In this document: piece after piece, positions 16,415-24,975 of the stretch
Numbering within the stretch: position 1 is the stretch's first letter
Layout of the letters: every line of letters starts with the position of its first letter
Assembly (NCBI GenBank): GCA_964627455.1
Contig: CAZVKC010000003.1
Location: forward strand, 124,001 to 188,000
Direction of reading: 5' to 3'
Length of the DNA stretch: 64,000 nucleotides
From: F-183 sp964627455
GTDB taxonomy: Bacteria > Acidobacteriota > Terriglobia > Bryobacterales > Bryobacteraceae
Notes under the pieces: generated by a model
Database searches by the model: none
The model's input: only the letters and a program-made list of their open reading frames with translations
What the model was told of the DNA's origin: nothing
Made by a program: the position numbers and the translations under genes

Positions 16415-17518
16415 TTAGGCCACCTTGGTCCGCATGCGCCGCATGGCGAGCGTGGTGACGGCGATGGTGTAAATAATGAGCGCGCAGAGTTGCGGCCACA
16501 GATCCGCGAAGCCTAGTCCTTTGAGGAACGAGGCTTTGAGAATCGAGATGAAGTAGCGCGACGGGAAGAGATAGGTCGCCACCTGGATCGGCGCCGGCAT
16601 GTTCTCGATCGCGTAGATAAAGCCCGACAGCAGAAAGGCCGGCAGGAACGACGACAGCATCCCAAGCTGGAAGGCCTGCAGCTGCGATTCCGCGATGGAA
16701 CTGAGGAACAGCCCCCAGGAAAACGCGCCGACCAGGAAAACCGCGGTCGAGATGCCGAGAAACAGCAGGCTGCCGCGGAACGGCACATGGAACACGAGCA
16801 CCCCGACCGTAAGCGCGATGATTGCATCCGCGACGCCGAGAATGAAGAAGGCTCCCAGTTTGCCGATGATGATTTCGCTCGATCGCAGCGGCGTCGACAA
16901 CAATTGCTCGAGCGTCCCGGTTTCCCATTCGCGCGCCACGGTTAGTGACGTTAGCAGCGCCGAGATGATCATGAGGATCACCGAGATGAGTCCCGGCACG
17001 ATGAAGTTCCGCGACTCGAGCGTGCTGTTGTACCAGACACGCGGCCGCGTTTCGAGCGCCGGCTTGACGTGGAATCGCGACGCTGCCCAGACGGAGACGA
17101 CTGATTCCGCGTAGTTGCGCGCAATCGAGGCGGTGTTGGAATCCGTGCCATCGAGCAGCAACTGGATGGGCTGCGGCCTGCGCGCCGCGACGTCACGAGC
17201 AAAATCCTTCGGGATCACAACTGCCAGGAGACATTCATTCAGGCCGATCGATTTCTCGATCGACTGGTAGTCCTTCGAGTAGCCGAGAATCGTGAAGTAG
17301 CGGGATCCTGCAAACTGCGCGATCAACTCGCGACTCACGTCTGACTGGTCGTGATCCAGAATGTATGTGGGGATCTTGTCGACATCGAGCGACAGCGCAT
17401 AGCTGAACAGCAGGAGGAGCAGCACCGGCATCGCGAGCGCGAGGCTGAGGCTGCGCGGATCCCGGACGATGTGCAGGAATTCCTTGCGGAGCATGGCAAG
17501 CGGACGTTGGAGGTTCAC
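16415..17518 (-). CDS. ABC-2 type transporter permease (YbhS-like)
   Basis: 367 residues with the same plan as its downstream neighbour: N-terminal MLRKEFLHIVRDPRSLSLAL, a large external loop containing LLLDGTDSNTASIARNY, then a five-helix bundle with VAREWETGTLEQLLSTPLRSSEIIIGK. The two permeases are paralogues by tandem duplication. It overlaps the upstream ATPase gene by 4 bp (ATGA), which indicates coupled translation. Confidence 0.93.
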   Translation of the reverse strand: MNLQRPLAMLRKEFLHIVRDPRSLSLALAMPVLLLLLFSYALSLDVDKIPTYILDHDQSDVSRELIAQFAGSRYFTILGYSKDYQSIEKSIGLNECLLAVVIPKDFARDVAARRPQPIQLLLDGTDSNTASIARNYAESVVSVWAASRFHVKPALETRPRVWYNSTLESRNFIVPGLISVILMIISALLTSLTVAREWETGTLEQLLSTPLRSSEIIIGKLGAFFILGVADAIIALTVGVLVFHVPFRGSLLFLGISTAVFLVGAFSWGLFLSSIAESQLQAFQLGMLSSFLPAFLLSGFIYAIENMPAPIQVATYLFPSRYFISILKASFLKGLGFADLWPQLCALIIYTIAVTTLAMRRMRTKVA

Positions 17519-18249
17519 GACGGTTCCCTCGCTTCCTCCGCCTCAATGCTGGCGACGAAGACTTCTTCAACGGATTGCGCGCCGCGCGCCCGCTTCAATT
17601 CCAGTGGCGTGCCGAGTGCGATGGTGCGCCCTCGATACATCAGCGCGAGACGGTTGCAGTACTCGGCCTCTTCCATATAGTGCGTGGTGACGAAGATCGT
17701 ATTGCCGGCTTCGGAGAGTCCATAGATGAGGTCCCAGAACTGGCGCCGTGCGATGGGATCCACGCCGGAAGTCGGCTCGTCGAGGAACAACACCGGCGGT
17801 TCATGCAGGATCGCGCAGCCGAGCGCGAGTCGCTGCTTCCAGCCTCCTGACAGCAGGCTCGTCAGTTCCCGGCGCTTCTCTGTGAGTCCCGCCATCTCCA
17901 GCGCGTACGCCTTTCGCTCAGCGAGTTTGCCGTTCTTCACGCCGTAGAGTCCGCCGAAGAAGTCGATATTCTCTTCCACCGTGAGATCGTCGTACAGCGA
18001 GAATTTCTGCGACATGTAGCCGATGTTCTTGCGGAGCGCGTCCGATTCGGGACCCACCTCAAAGCCCGCGACCTTCGCCGTGCCGGAGGTTGGCGTGAGC
18101 AGTCCGCAGAGGATGCGAATCGTCGTCGATTTCCCCGCCCCGTTTGGACCCAGGAATCCGAACACTTCGCCGCGCGCGACATCGAGTGACACGTTGTCCA
18201 CCGCGACGAAATCGCCAAACCGCTTGACGAGATTGCGAATCGAGACCAT
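17515..18249 (-). CDS. ABC transporter ATP-binding protein (second half of a YbhF-like ATPase)
   Basis: 244 residues from the ATG at 18249. Complete nucleotide-binding domain: Walker A GPNGAGKST, Q-loop, signature LSGGWKQRLALG, Walker B PVLFLDEPTSGVDP, and the H-loop in TTHYMEEAEYCNR. Longer upstream starts would add a low-complexity Arg/Ser leader and were rejected. It starts 4 bp after the end of the other ATPase gene. In E. coli the homologous YbhF is one polypeptide with two such domains; here they are separate genes. Confidence 0.93.
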   Translation of the reverse strand: MVSIRNLVKRFGDFVAVDNVSLDVARGEVFGFLGPNGAGKSTTIRILCGLLTPTSGTAKVAGFEVGPESDALRKNIGYMSQKFSLYDDLTVEENIDFFGGLYGVKNGKLAERKAYALEMAGLTEKRRELTSLLSGGWKQRLALGCAILHEPPVLFLDEPTSGVDPIARRQFWDLIYGLSEAGNTIFVTTHYMEEAEYCNRLALMYRGRTIALGTPLELKRARGAQSVEEVFVASIEAEEAREPS

Positions 18250-18253
18250 TACG

Positions 18254-19144
18254 CTACGCCTGCCCTTCCACTGTCGCGACGAACACATCCTCGAGCGACG
18301 GCAGGATCTTCTGTACCCGGTGTGCCGCGCTCCAAACGTCCGAGAACACCGCGCCAGGCTTGAGGAACACATGCAGGGTGCTGCCCGCCGGCCTCGCTGC
18401 CATCACCGCCGGATGCGCAACCAACCGCGCCCGTTCCTCGCGGACATCCGCCGTTTCCACCTCGTAACAATCCGCCGGCAGCGACTGACGCAGCATCGCG
18501 GGCGAGTCGCATTTGAGCAAACGGCCCTGGTGCAGAAATCCCACGCGCCCGCAGCGCTCCGCTTCATCCATGTACGCGGTGGTGAGGAACAGCGTGAGTC
18601 CGTCTGCGACCAGTTGATGCAAGATGGTCCAGAAATCGCGGCGCGACACAGGATCCACGCCATTCGTAGGCTCGTCAAGCAGCAGCACTTGCGGTTTATG
18701 CAGCAACGTACACATCAGCGCGAGTTTCTGTTTCATGCCGCCCGACAGCTTAGCCGCCGGCCGATTGAGAAACGGCGCCATGCGCGTCATGTCGAGCAAC
18801 CGTGGCGCTAACGCATCCCGTTCTGAGGCGCGCATGCCGAAGAGATCCGCGTAAAAGTGCATGTTCTCTTCCACCGTGAGATCTCCGTAGAGGCCAAAGC
18901 GCTGCGCCATGTAGCCGATGCGGTCGCGAACTGCCGTGCTGTCTTTCGTGACATCGAACCCGGCAGTGACCGCGGTTCCTTCGGTGGGATCCACAAGGCC
19001 TGTGATCATGCGAAGCGTCGTGGTTTTGCCCGCCCCGTCCGGACCGACAAGCCCGAAGATCTCGCCCTTGCCGATCTCCAGCGACAGATGATCGACAGCC
19101 GTCAGCGTCCCGAATTGTTTGGTCAGGCCGCGAAGCGAAATCAT
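18254..19144 (-). CDS. ABC transporter ATP-binding protein (first half of a YbhF-like ATPase)
   Basis: 296 residues: Walker A GPDGAGKTT, signature KLSGGMKQKLAL, Walker B VLLLDEPTNGVDP, H-loop equivalent TTAYMDEAERC. Here the usual His of TTH is Ala-Tyr, as often seen in the first domain of fused ATPases. A C-terminal ~80-residue extension (VETADVREERARLVAHPAV) follows. It overlaps the adaptor gene by 4 bp. With its partner it should drive export through the two permeases. Confidence 0.93.
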   Translation of the reverse strand: MISLRGLTKQFGTLTAVDHLSLEIGKGEIFGLVGPDGAGKTTTLRMITGLVDPTEGTAVTAGFDVTKDSTAVRDRIGYMAQRFGLYGDLTVEENMHFYADLFGMRASERDALAPRLLDMTRMAPFLNRPAAKLSGGMKQKLALMCTLLHKPQVLLLDEPTNGVDPVSRRDFWTILHQLVADGLTLFLTTAYMDEAERCGRVGFLHQGRLLKCDSPAMLRQSLPADCYEVETADVREERARLVAHPAVMAARPAGSTLHVFLKPGAVFSDVWSAAHRVQKILPSLEDVFVATVEGQA

Positions 19145-20310
19145 ATGCCAATCACTGCGTCGACGGGCATGTTGAGCTTCAACTCCTGGTTCGGATTCTC
19201 CAACTCAACCTTGATGCGATACACGAGTTTGATGCGTTCTTCCGGCGTTTGGATCTGCTTCGGCGTAAACTCGGCCTCGGACGCGATGAACGATACACGG
19301 CCCCAGTAAATTTTTCCTGGATACGAGTCCGTCGTAACCTTTACCTTGTCGCCGAGCTTGACCTTGCCCAATTGCTTTTCGGTGATGTACCCGCGGACCC
19401 ATGGCTTTGCGATGTCGCCCAGCGTGAGCACAGGCACACCGGCGTTCAACACCTCGCCGAGATCCGCATTCTTGCTGAGGATCACGCCATCCACCGGCGC
19501 CGACGCCACCGTATCGTTCAACTGCACATCCAGCACGCCGACCTGCGCCTTCGCGCGTTCGACCTCTGACCGGCGCGCCATTACTTCCTGTTCCCGCTGC
19601 CGGACCTGCAGGCGATTGTTTTCCGCCGCCTTCACTGCCGCCTGCGCTCGCAACAACTGCGCCCGCAACATCTCGATGGTCTCTTTGCGCGGACCTTCCT
19701 TCACCAGAGACAGCCGCATCTCGACCTGACGCAGCACCGACGCCGTCGAATCGAAACGCGTCTTGTATTGGTCGTACTGCGCCTTGGTGATGTCCTCGTC
19801 AGCGAAGAGTTTTTGTGCCCGATCCCAATCGAGCTTCGCTTGTGCGTGTTGCGTACGTGCGTCTGCGACCGCGGCCTCGGCCTGCTGTACTTCCTGGGGG
19901 CGCGATCCAGTGAGCGCCTCCTGCAACTGCGCTTCGACCGCGCGGACTTCCGCCGTGCGCAGTTCGATTTCGCGCTCCACCGCAGTCTTCTGCCAGTCCA
20001 CGGCAGTCTGCAACTGCTGCAACTGCGCCGCAGCGGTCGAAACGGCCGCTTCGTCCCGGTCTTTTTGCTTTTGTACGGACTCCCGGTCTGAACGGGCGAG
20101 CACCTGCCCCTTTCGGACGAGTGCGCCTTCCTCCACGTCGATCGTCACCACGCGGCCTGGATATTTGAACGCCACGGCAACCTGCGTCATCTCGATGTTC
20201 CCCGAAACATGAATTTCGTTTTCCGGGATCCCGCTGTTCATGCGGAGATAGTACGCAACGCCGCCGATTGCGGCTGCCGCTAACAACAGTATTGGCAGTC
20301 TACGTTTCAT
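19141..20310 (-). CDS. HlyD-family periplasmic adaptor (YbhG-like)
   Basis: 389 residues. An N-terminal membrane anchor or signal (LPILLLAAAAIGGVAYYL) is followed by a barrel-sandwich start HVSGNIEMTQVAVAFKYPGRV with VDVEEGALVRKGQVLARSD. A long coiled-coil hairpin spans ~85-240. The lipoyl return DTVASAPVDGVILSKNADLGEVLNAG and a beta-barrel ending follow. It links the inner-membrane ABC complex to the outer-membrane TolC encoded just upstream. It overlaps both neighbours by 4 bp. Confidence 0.94.
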   Translation of the reverse strand: MKRRLPILLLAAAAIGGVAYYLRMNSGIPENEIHVSGNIEMTQVAVAFKYPGRVVTIDVEEGALVRKGQVLARSDRESVQKQKDRDEAAVSTAAAQLQQLQTAVDWQKTAVEREIELRTAEVRAVEAQLQEALTGSRPQEVQQAEAAVADARTQHAQAKLDWDRAQKLFADEDITKAQYDQYKTRFDSTASVLRQVEMRLSLVKEGPRKETIEMLRAQLLRAQAAVKAAENNRLQVRQREQEVMARRSEVERAKAQVGVLDVQLNDTVASAPVDGVILSKNADLGEVLNAGVPVLTLGDIAKPWVRGYITEKQLGKVKLGDKVKVTTDSYPGKIYWGRVSFIASEAEFTPKQIQTPEERIKLVYRIKVELENPNQELKLNMPVDAVIGI

Positions 20311-21611
20311 TGAATCACCCTGTGAATCACGCCCATGGCGCTTGCAAGTTCTATTTTTGAGAGGTTATGAAGAAAGAGCGCGGCCGTGCGATTGTCCCGG
20401 GCTCGCGCAATTCGAGTCTGCGCGTCGGTCACTTCGACGCTAAGGCCGACGCCTGCCTGGTAGCGCCGTTGGGCCTGCGCCAATTCGGTTTCGGCCAGTT
20501 GCAAACCCTGCTCAGCGACTTTGACTTGACCTTCCGCCGATTGAAGGCTTTCAAAAGCCAACCGGACTTCTGATTCCACCTGCTGCTGCAGGTCACGCCC
20601 GCGGATCTGTTCCTGACGGTACGCCGATGCGCTCTCAGCACGCCGCGCGTCGCGCCTGCCGCCGTCCCAAACAGGGATCCGCAGCGACACTCCAACCACG
20701 CGCGTGAAACGCACATCGCTGGGTTCGAGACCGATGCCTCCGGCGTCCGCGAATGCAGCCACCGATGGCAAGCGCTCCCATTTCACCGCGTCGAGTTGCA
20801 TCTTCATGACGGTTTCGCGCCGCTGCTGAACCCTTACATCCGCACGAGTCTTGCGTGCCGTGTCAAGCGCATCGGGCACGCTGACGGTTTCCGCCGGCGC
20901 ATACCGCAGCGTATCCGTCGGATCGACATGGACATTCATCTTCAACCCCATCGCCCGCAGCAGTTGGATCTCCGCGCGATCCCTTTCGTTTTGCGCGACG
21001 AATGCCTTCTGTTGTTCGTTCGCGAGTTGTACCTGCGCGCGAGTCACTTCAATCCCCGTCGCCGCGCCGGCCTGTTTCTGTGAATCGACCAGTTTCAGCA
21101 GGGACTCGGCCAGCTGCACATTTGCTTTCGCGACCGCCACGCCCTCACTGGCCCGCACCAGCGACAGATAGGCTCTCGCCGTGATGTCACTCACCGCGTT
21201 TCGTGCGGATTCCTCCTCCGCCTTCGATACCTCGACCTGAGCCTTGGCCGCCTGCAGGCGCTTGATCGCGCTGAAGTCGAAAACGGTTTGGGTCGCAGTG
21301 GCGCGCGCGTCGAACGTGCTGATCGGCCCCACCACGTCCGGAAATCCCGGAATGGGGATCTGCACGCCAAATGCTTTCAAGTTGCGCGTGAAGTTCTGTT
21401 CCGTGATCGACGCATCCACGTTCGGAAGCAAAGCTGCCCGGGACTGCGCAACCCGCGTCGAAGTCGCCTGAATCAGTTCGTGAGCCAGTTGGACTCGCGC
21501 GTTGCCCTCAGGCGACAAGGCAAGATCGACGGCCTGCTTCATCGAAAGCGACATCCGTTCCTGCGCCTGCAAACCGGAAACAATCAGGGGCAGGATCCAC
21601 AACACCTTCAT
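20307..21611 (-). CDS. TolC-family outer-membrane efflux protein
   Basis: 434 residues from the ATG at 21611, which overlaps the tetR stop as ATGA. Signal peptide MKVLWILPLIVSGLQAQ, then the internal duplication of TolC: SMKQAVDLAL near the start and RRYQAGVGLSVEVTDAQTRIARAR near the end, with long Gln/Ala-rich helices between. It would form the trimeric outer-membrane duct. The E. coli ybhGFSR operon lacks its own TolC, so this locus is self-contained. Confidence 0.94.
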   Translation of the reverse strand: MKVLWILPLIVSGLQAQERMSLSMKQAVDLALSPEGNARVQLAHELIQATSTRVAQSRAALLPNVDASITEQNFTRNLKAFGVQIPIPGFPDVVGPISTFDARATATQTVFDFSAIKRLQAAKAQVEVSKAEEESARNAVSDITARAYLSLVRASEGVAVAKANVQLAESLLKLVDSQKQAGAATGIEVTRAQVQLANEQQKAFVAQNERDRAEIQLLRAMGLKMNVHVDPTDTLRYAPAETVSVPDALDTARKTRADVRVQQRRETVMKMQLDAVKWERLPSVAAFADAGGIGLEPSDVRFTRVVGVSLRIPVWDGGRRDARRAESASAYRQEQIRGRDLQQQVESEVRLAFESLQSAEGQVKVAEQGLQLAETELAQAQRRYQAGVGLSVEVTDAQTRIARARDNRTAALFLHNLSKIELASAMGVIHRVIQ

Positions 21612-22222
21612 GAACGTTCTCCCATGACTCCGTACAAAACAAATGAAGTAATCTGCTCCGCGAAGCGGGCAAGAGCCGCACCCTCGGAAGGCAGCTTGCT
21701 GCCGAGTCTTTCGAACAGCGAGCGTGAGGTTTCGAGGTTCGCGCACATGCTCAGAATGAGCGTCGCCAGTTGCCTGTTCGCGGCTGCCGGACGCTTGTTC
21801 AGCCGCGTGAGAATACGCGTGAGATCCGCATGAACCGGACCCACGAAGTACGACACCATGAAGTCCATAATCTCGGTAGGCTCCCGCAATTCATGCTTCA
21901 CGATGCGTCCGATATAGGGATGATTGTGCCGGTGAATGAGCGTGAACTCGAGAAACTGGCGCAGCCATTTGCCAAGCGATTCCTCCGGGGACGCCGACTC
22001 GACCTCTACAGGCCGTTTGTCTTTCAAGTCTCCGGCGGCTTTCTCCATCACCGCGCGATACAAGCCTTTTTTGTCGCCGAAGTAGTACTTCACCGATGCG
22101 ACATTGACGTTGCCGGCCTCCGCGCAGATTTCCCTCACGCCCGCGCGTTGAAACCCTTCACGAGCAAACACCTCGCCTGCGGCGGCAATCAGGCGGTCCT
22201 TGGTGGAAGCAGGCTCTGGCAT
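21608..22222 (-). CDS. TetR-family repressor (CecR-like, DUF1956 C-terminal domain)
   Basis: 204 residues. The N-terminal helix-turn-helix reads TKDRLIAAAGEVFAREGFQRAGVREICAEAGNVNVASVKYYFGDKKGLY, the classic TetR pattern. The C-terminal region (LIHRHNHPYIGRIVKHELREPTEIM) resembles DUF1956, as in E. coli CecR (YbiH), which controls ybhGFSR. It heads the operon it presumably represses. The palindrome at 22224-22257 ends one base from its ATG, leaving no room for a Shine-Dalgarno, so the message may be leaderless or nearly so. Confidence 0.93.
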   Translation of the reverse strand: MPEPASTKDRLIAAAGEVFAREGFQRAGVREICAEAGNVNVASVKYYFGDKKGLYRAVMEKAAGDLKDKRPVEVESASPEESLGKWLRQFLEFTLIHRHNHPYIGRIVKHELREPTEIMDFMVSYFVGPVHADLTRILTRLNKRPAAANRQLATLILSMCANLETSRSLFERLGSKLPSEGAALARFAEQITSFVLYGVMGERS

Positions 22223-22223
22223 A

Positions 22224-22257
22224 ATTCAAACAAGTGTTTATAAACACCTGTTTGAAT
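22224..22257. promoter_or_regulatory. 34-bp TetR operator overlapping the tetR/exporter promoter
   Basis: An almost perfect palindrome of two 17-bp halves with a single mismatched pair: outer arms ATTCAAACA and TGTTTGAAT around the core GTGTTTATAAACAC. The core holds TATAAA on the minus strand, 14 bases before the tetR ATG, usable as a -10 box. It also lies upstream of the divergent S9 peptidase gene, so the repressor may affect both directions. Confidence 0.8.
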
Positions 22258-22314
22258 CATACGCGAAACGATTACTGGCCGTCAATACCCCGGCGTCCTA
22301 TTCTGAAAGCATCT

Positions 22315-24963
22315 ATGTTTTTTCCCAAAACCAGCGCGGCTCTGATGCTGGCGGCTGCGTCCATCGCCATGGCGCAGTTACCTCCAATCATTGACCGCGA
22401 TCTCCTCTTCGGTGACCCTGAAATCGCCGGAGCCCAGCTTTCCCCTGATGGCAAGTACCTTGCGTTCATTAAGCCTCTCGACAAAACGCGAAACGTTTGG
22501 GTCAAGAAGGTGGCGGAACCATTCGCGGCCGCAAAACCCGTAACCGCAGTCACCAAGCGTCCGATCGGCGGGTACTTCTGGAGCCGTGACGGCAGGTACA
22601 TCCTGTTTGTTCAGGACGAAGGCGGCGACGAAAACTTCAACGTTTGGGCCGTCAATCCCGCTGACAGTCCGAAGACTGGAGAGAAGGCGCCTCCCGCCAA
22701 GAACCTCACCGCGGCGCAAAAAGTCGCGGCCAACATCGTTCATGTTTCGAAAGTCGATCCGGACCTTCTGTTCGTCGGCATTAACGATCGCGACAAGGCA
22801 TGGCACGACCTTTACAAAGTGCGCATCTCTACAGGCGAGCGAACGCTGATCCGTAAGAACACCGACCGCATCGCCGGTTGGGAGTTCGACCAGAAGGACA
22901 ACTTGCGCCTCGCGGCGATGGTCGCGAACAACGGCGACCAGGAAACCTACCGGATCGCAGGCGACAAGCTGGAAAAGATCGTCACCTGCAACGTGTTCGA
23001 ATCCTGCAACCCGCTGCGCTTCCACAAGGACGGCAAGCGCGTCTACTACCTTTCGAACGCCGGCGCCACCGACCTCATTAACCTGTATCTGCTCGACCCT
23101 GAGACCGGTAAGCAGGAACTCGTGGAATCCGATCCGCTCAAGCGCGTGGATTTCAGTGGCGCGATGTTCAACGACAACGACGACATGGAAGCGGTCATCT
23201 TCTATGACCAGAAGCGGCGCATTTACTTCCGCGACAAGGCTGTCGAGTCCGACTTCCGGCTGCTCGAAAAGCGTTTTCCGGGCCGCGATATCAATATGAC
23301 GTCGCGAACTCGCGACAACTCGATCTGGCTGATTGCGGTCAACTCCGACGTCGAACCCGGCGAAGTTTACATCTTCGATCGCAAGTCGAAAAAGACCGAC
23401 CTGCAGTACAAGGTGCGGGAGAAAGTCGACCGCAATGCGCTCTCGTCAATGAAGGCGATCGAGTATCCGTCATCCGACGGCCTCGTCATTCCGGCCTACC
23501 TAACCCTTCCCAAGGGCTTAGTGCCGAAGAACCTGCCGCTCATCGTGTTCCCGCACGGCGGACCCTGGGCTCGCGACATGTGGGGTTACAACTCCATCCA
23601 TCAGTTCCTCGCTAATCGCGGCTATGCGGTCCTGTCTCCGAACTTCCGCGCATCAACCGGATACGGCAAAAAGTTCCTCAACGCGGGCAACGCCGAGTGG
23701 GGCGCGAAAATGCAGGACGACCTGACCTGGGGCGTTAAGCACCTCATCAAGGAAGGCATCGCGGATCCCAAGAAGGTCGCGATCATGGGTGGATCCTACG
23801 GCGGCTACGCGACGCTCGCAGGTGTCGCCTTTACCCCCGATGTCTACTCAGCGGCCGTCGCGATCGTGGCGCCGTCAAACCTGATCACGCTGCTCGAATC
23901 CATTCCTCCTTACTGGGAAGCCGGCCGCAAGATGATGTACACGCGCATGGCGGATCCCGGCACCGAAGAAGGCAAAGCTGCGCTCAAGCGCATGTCACCA
24001 TTGAACGCTGCGGACAAGATCAAAACTCCGCTCATGGTCGTGCAGGGCGCTAATGATCCTCGCGTGAACCAGGCGGAATCCGATCAGATTGTGATCGCGC
24101 TTCGGGATCGCAATTACCCGGTGAAGTACCTCGTCGCCCCGGATGAGGGCCACGGCTTCGCCAAGCCGCTGAACAACCTCGCGATGTTCGTCGCAGTGGA
24201 ACGCTTCTTCGAGCAACACCTCGGCGGACGGAGCCAGAAAGATGTTCCGGAGGACGTCGCCAAGAAGCTCGACGAACTCACGGTGGATCCGAAGAAAGTC
24301 ACGCTGGCGAAGAAGATCGACGCCTCGAAGTCCGCGGAGTTGAAGCCCGCAAGGCCGCTGCTGACCGGTGTGTATCAGTACGGCGCAACGCTGGAACTCG
24401 GCGCGCAGAAGATCAACTTGAGCGTGTCGACGGAAATCCAGAAGACCGGCGACGGCTGGACGGTAATCGACAAGATGGCGTCCCCGATGGGCGAAGCGCT
24501 CGATACGGCAACGCTCGACGGCGCGACGCTCTTCCTCAAGAGTCGCAGCGTCAAGCAGGGTCCAATGAACATCGAGTACACGTCCGATGGGAAGAAACTC
24601 ACCGGCAAGATGTCGATGAACGGCAATGAACGCCCTCTGAACGCGGACCTCAAAGGCGGACTCTTCGCCGAAACTGGTGGTCACTTCGCGATCGCTGCGC
24701 TGCCACTCGCTGATGGCTACGAGACGGTCTATCGGAACTTCGACCTGCAGAAGGCGAAAGAGAAGCTGATGAGCGTCAAGGTAATCGGTTCGGAGTCGGT
24801 GACGGTTCCCGCCGGAACGTTCGATGCCTGGAAAGTCGAAGTGAAGCCGGAAGACGGCGGCGGCACGATCTATTGGATCGACAAAGCCGCCGGCAAACCG
24901 GTGAAGGCTCGCGCCGTCATGCCACAGATGAACGGCGCGACCATGACTCTTGAACTGAAGTGA
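22315..24963 (+). CDS. S9-family serine peptidase (acylaminoacyl/dipeptidyl peptidase type), exported
   Basis: 882 residues from the ATG at 22315: signal peptide (ALMLAAASIAMAQ), an N-terminal beta-propeller (~30-390), then the alpha/beta-hydrolase domain (~400-655) with Ser494 in GGSYGGY, Asp581 in ANDPRVNQ and His613 in DEGHGF. A further ~220-residue C-terminal extension (YQYGATLELGAQ, AGTFDAWKVEVKPEDGG) resembles lipoprotein-like beta domains and is longer than the common S9 enzyme. An in-frame upstream start would add 27 residues from the operator region and was rejected. It converges with the NUP gene. Confidence 0.93.
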   Translation: MFFPKTSAALMLAAASIAMAQLPPIIDRDLLFGDPEIAGAQLSPDGKYLAFIKPLDKTRNVWVKKVAEPFAAAKPVTAVTKRPIGGYFWSRDGRYILFVQDEGGDENFNVWAVNPADSPKTGEKAPPAKNLTAAQKVAANIVHVSKVDPDLLFVGINDRDKAWHDLYKVRISTGERTLIRKNTDRIAGWEFDQKDNLRLAAMVANNGDQETYRIAGDKLEKIVTCNVFESCNPLRFHKDGKRVYYLSNAGATDLINLYLLDPETGKQELVESDPLKRVDFSGAMFNDNDDMEAVIFYDQKRRIYFRDKAVESDFRLLEKRFPGRDINMTSRTRDNSIWLIAVNSDVEPGEVYIFDRKSKKTDLQYKVREKVDRNALSSMKAIEYPSSDGLVIPAYLTLPKGLVPKNLPLIVFPHGGPWARDMWGYNSIHQFLANRGYAVLSPNFRASTGYGKKFLNAGNAEWGAKMQDDLTWGVKHLIKEGIADPKKVAIMGGSYGGYATLAGVAFTPDVYSAAVAIVAPSNLITLLESIPPYWEAGRKMMYTRMADPGTEEGKAALKRMSPLNAADKIKTPLMVVQGANDPRVNQAESDQIVIALRDRNYPVKYLVAPDEGHGFAKPLNNLAMFVAVERFFEQHLGGRSQKDVPEDVAKKLDELTVDPKKVTLAKKIDASKSAELKPARPLLTGVYQYGATLELGAQKINLSVSTEIQKTGDGWTVIDKMASPMGEALDTATLDGATLFLKSRSVKQGPMNIEYTSDGKKLTGKMSMNGNERPLNADLKGGLFAETGGHFAIAALPLADGYETVYRNFDLQKAKEKLMSVKVIGSESVTVPAGTFDAWKVEVKPEDGGGTIYWIDKAAGKPVKARAVMPQMNGATMTLELK

Positions 24964-24975
24964 GTAACGATCGGA

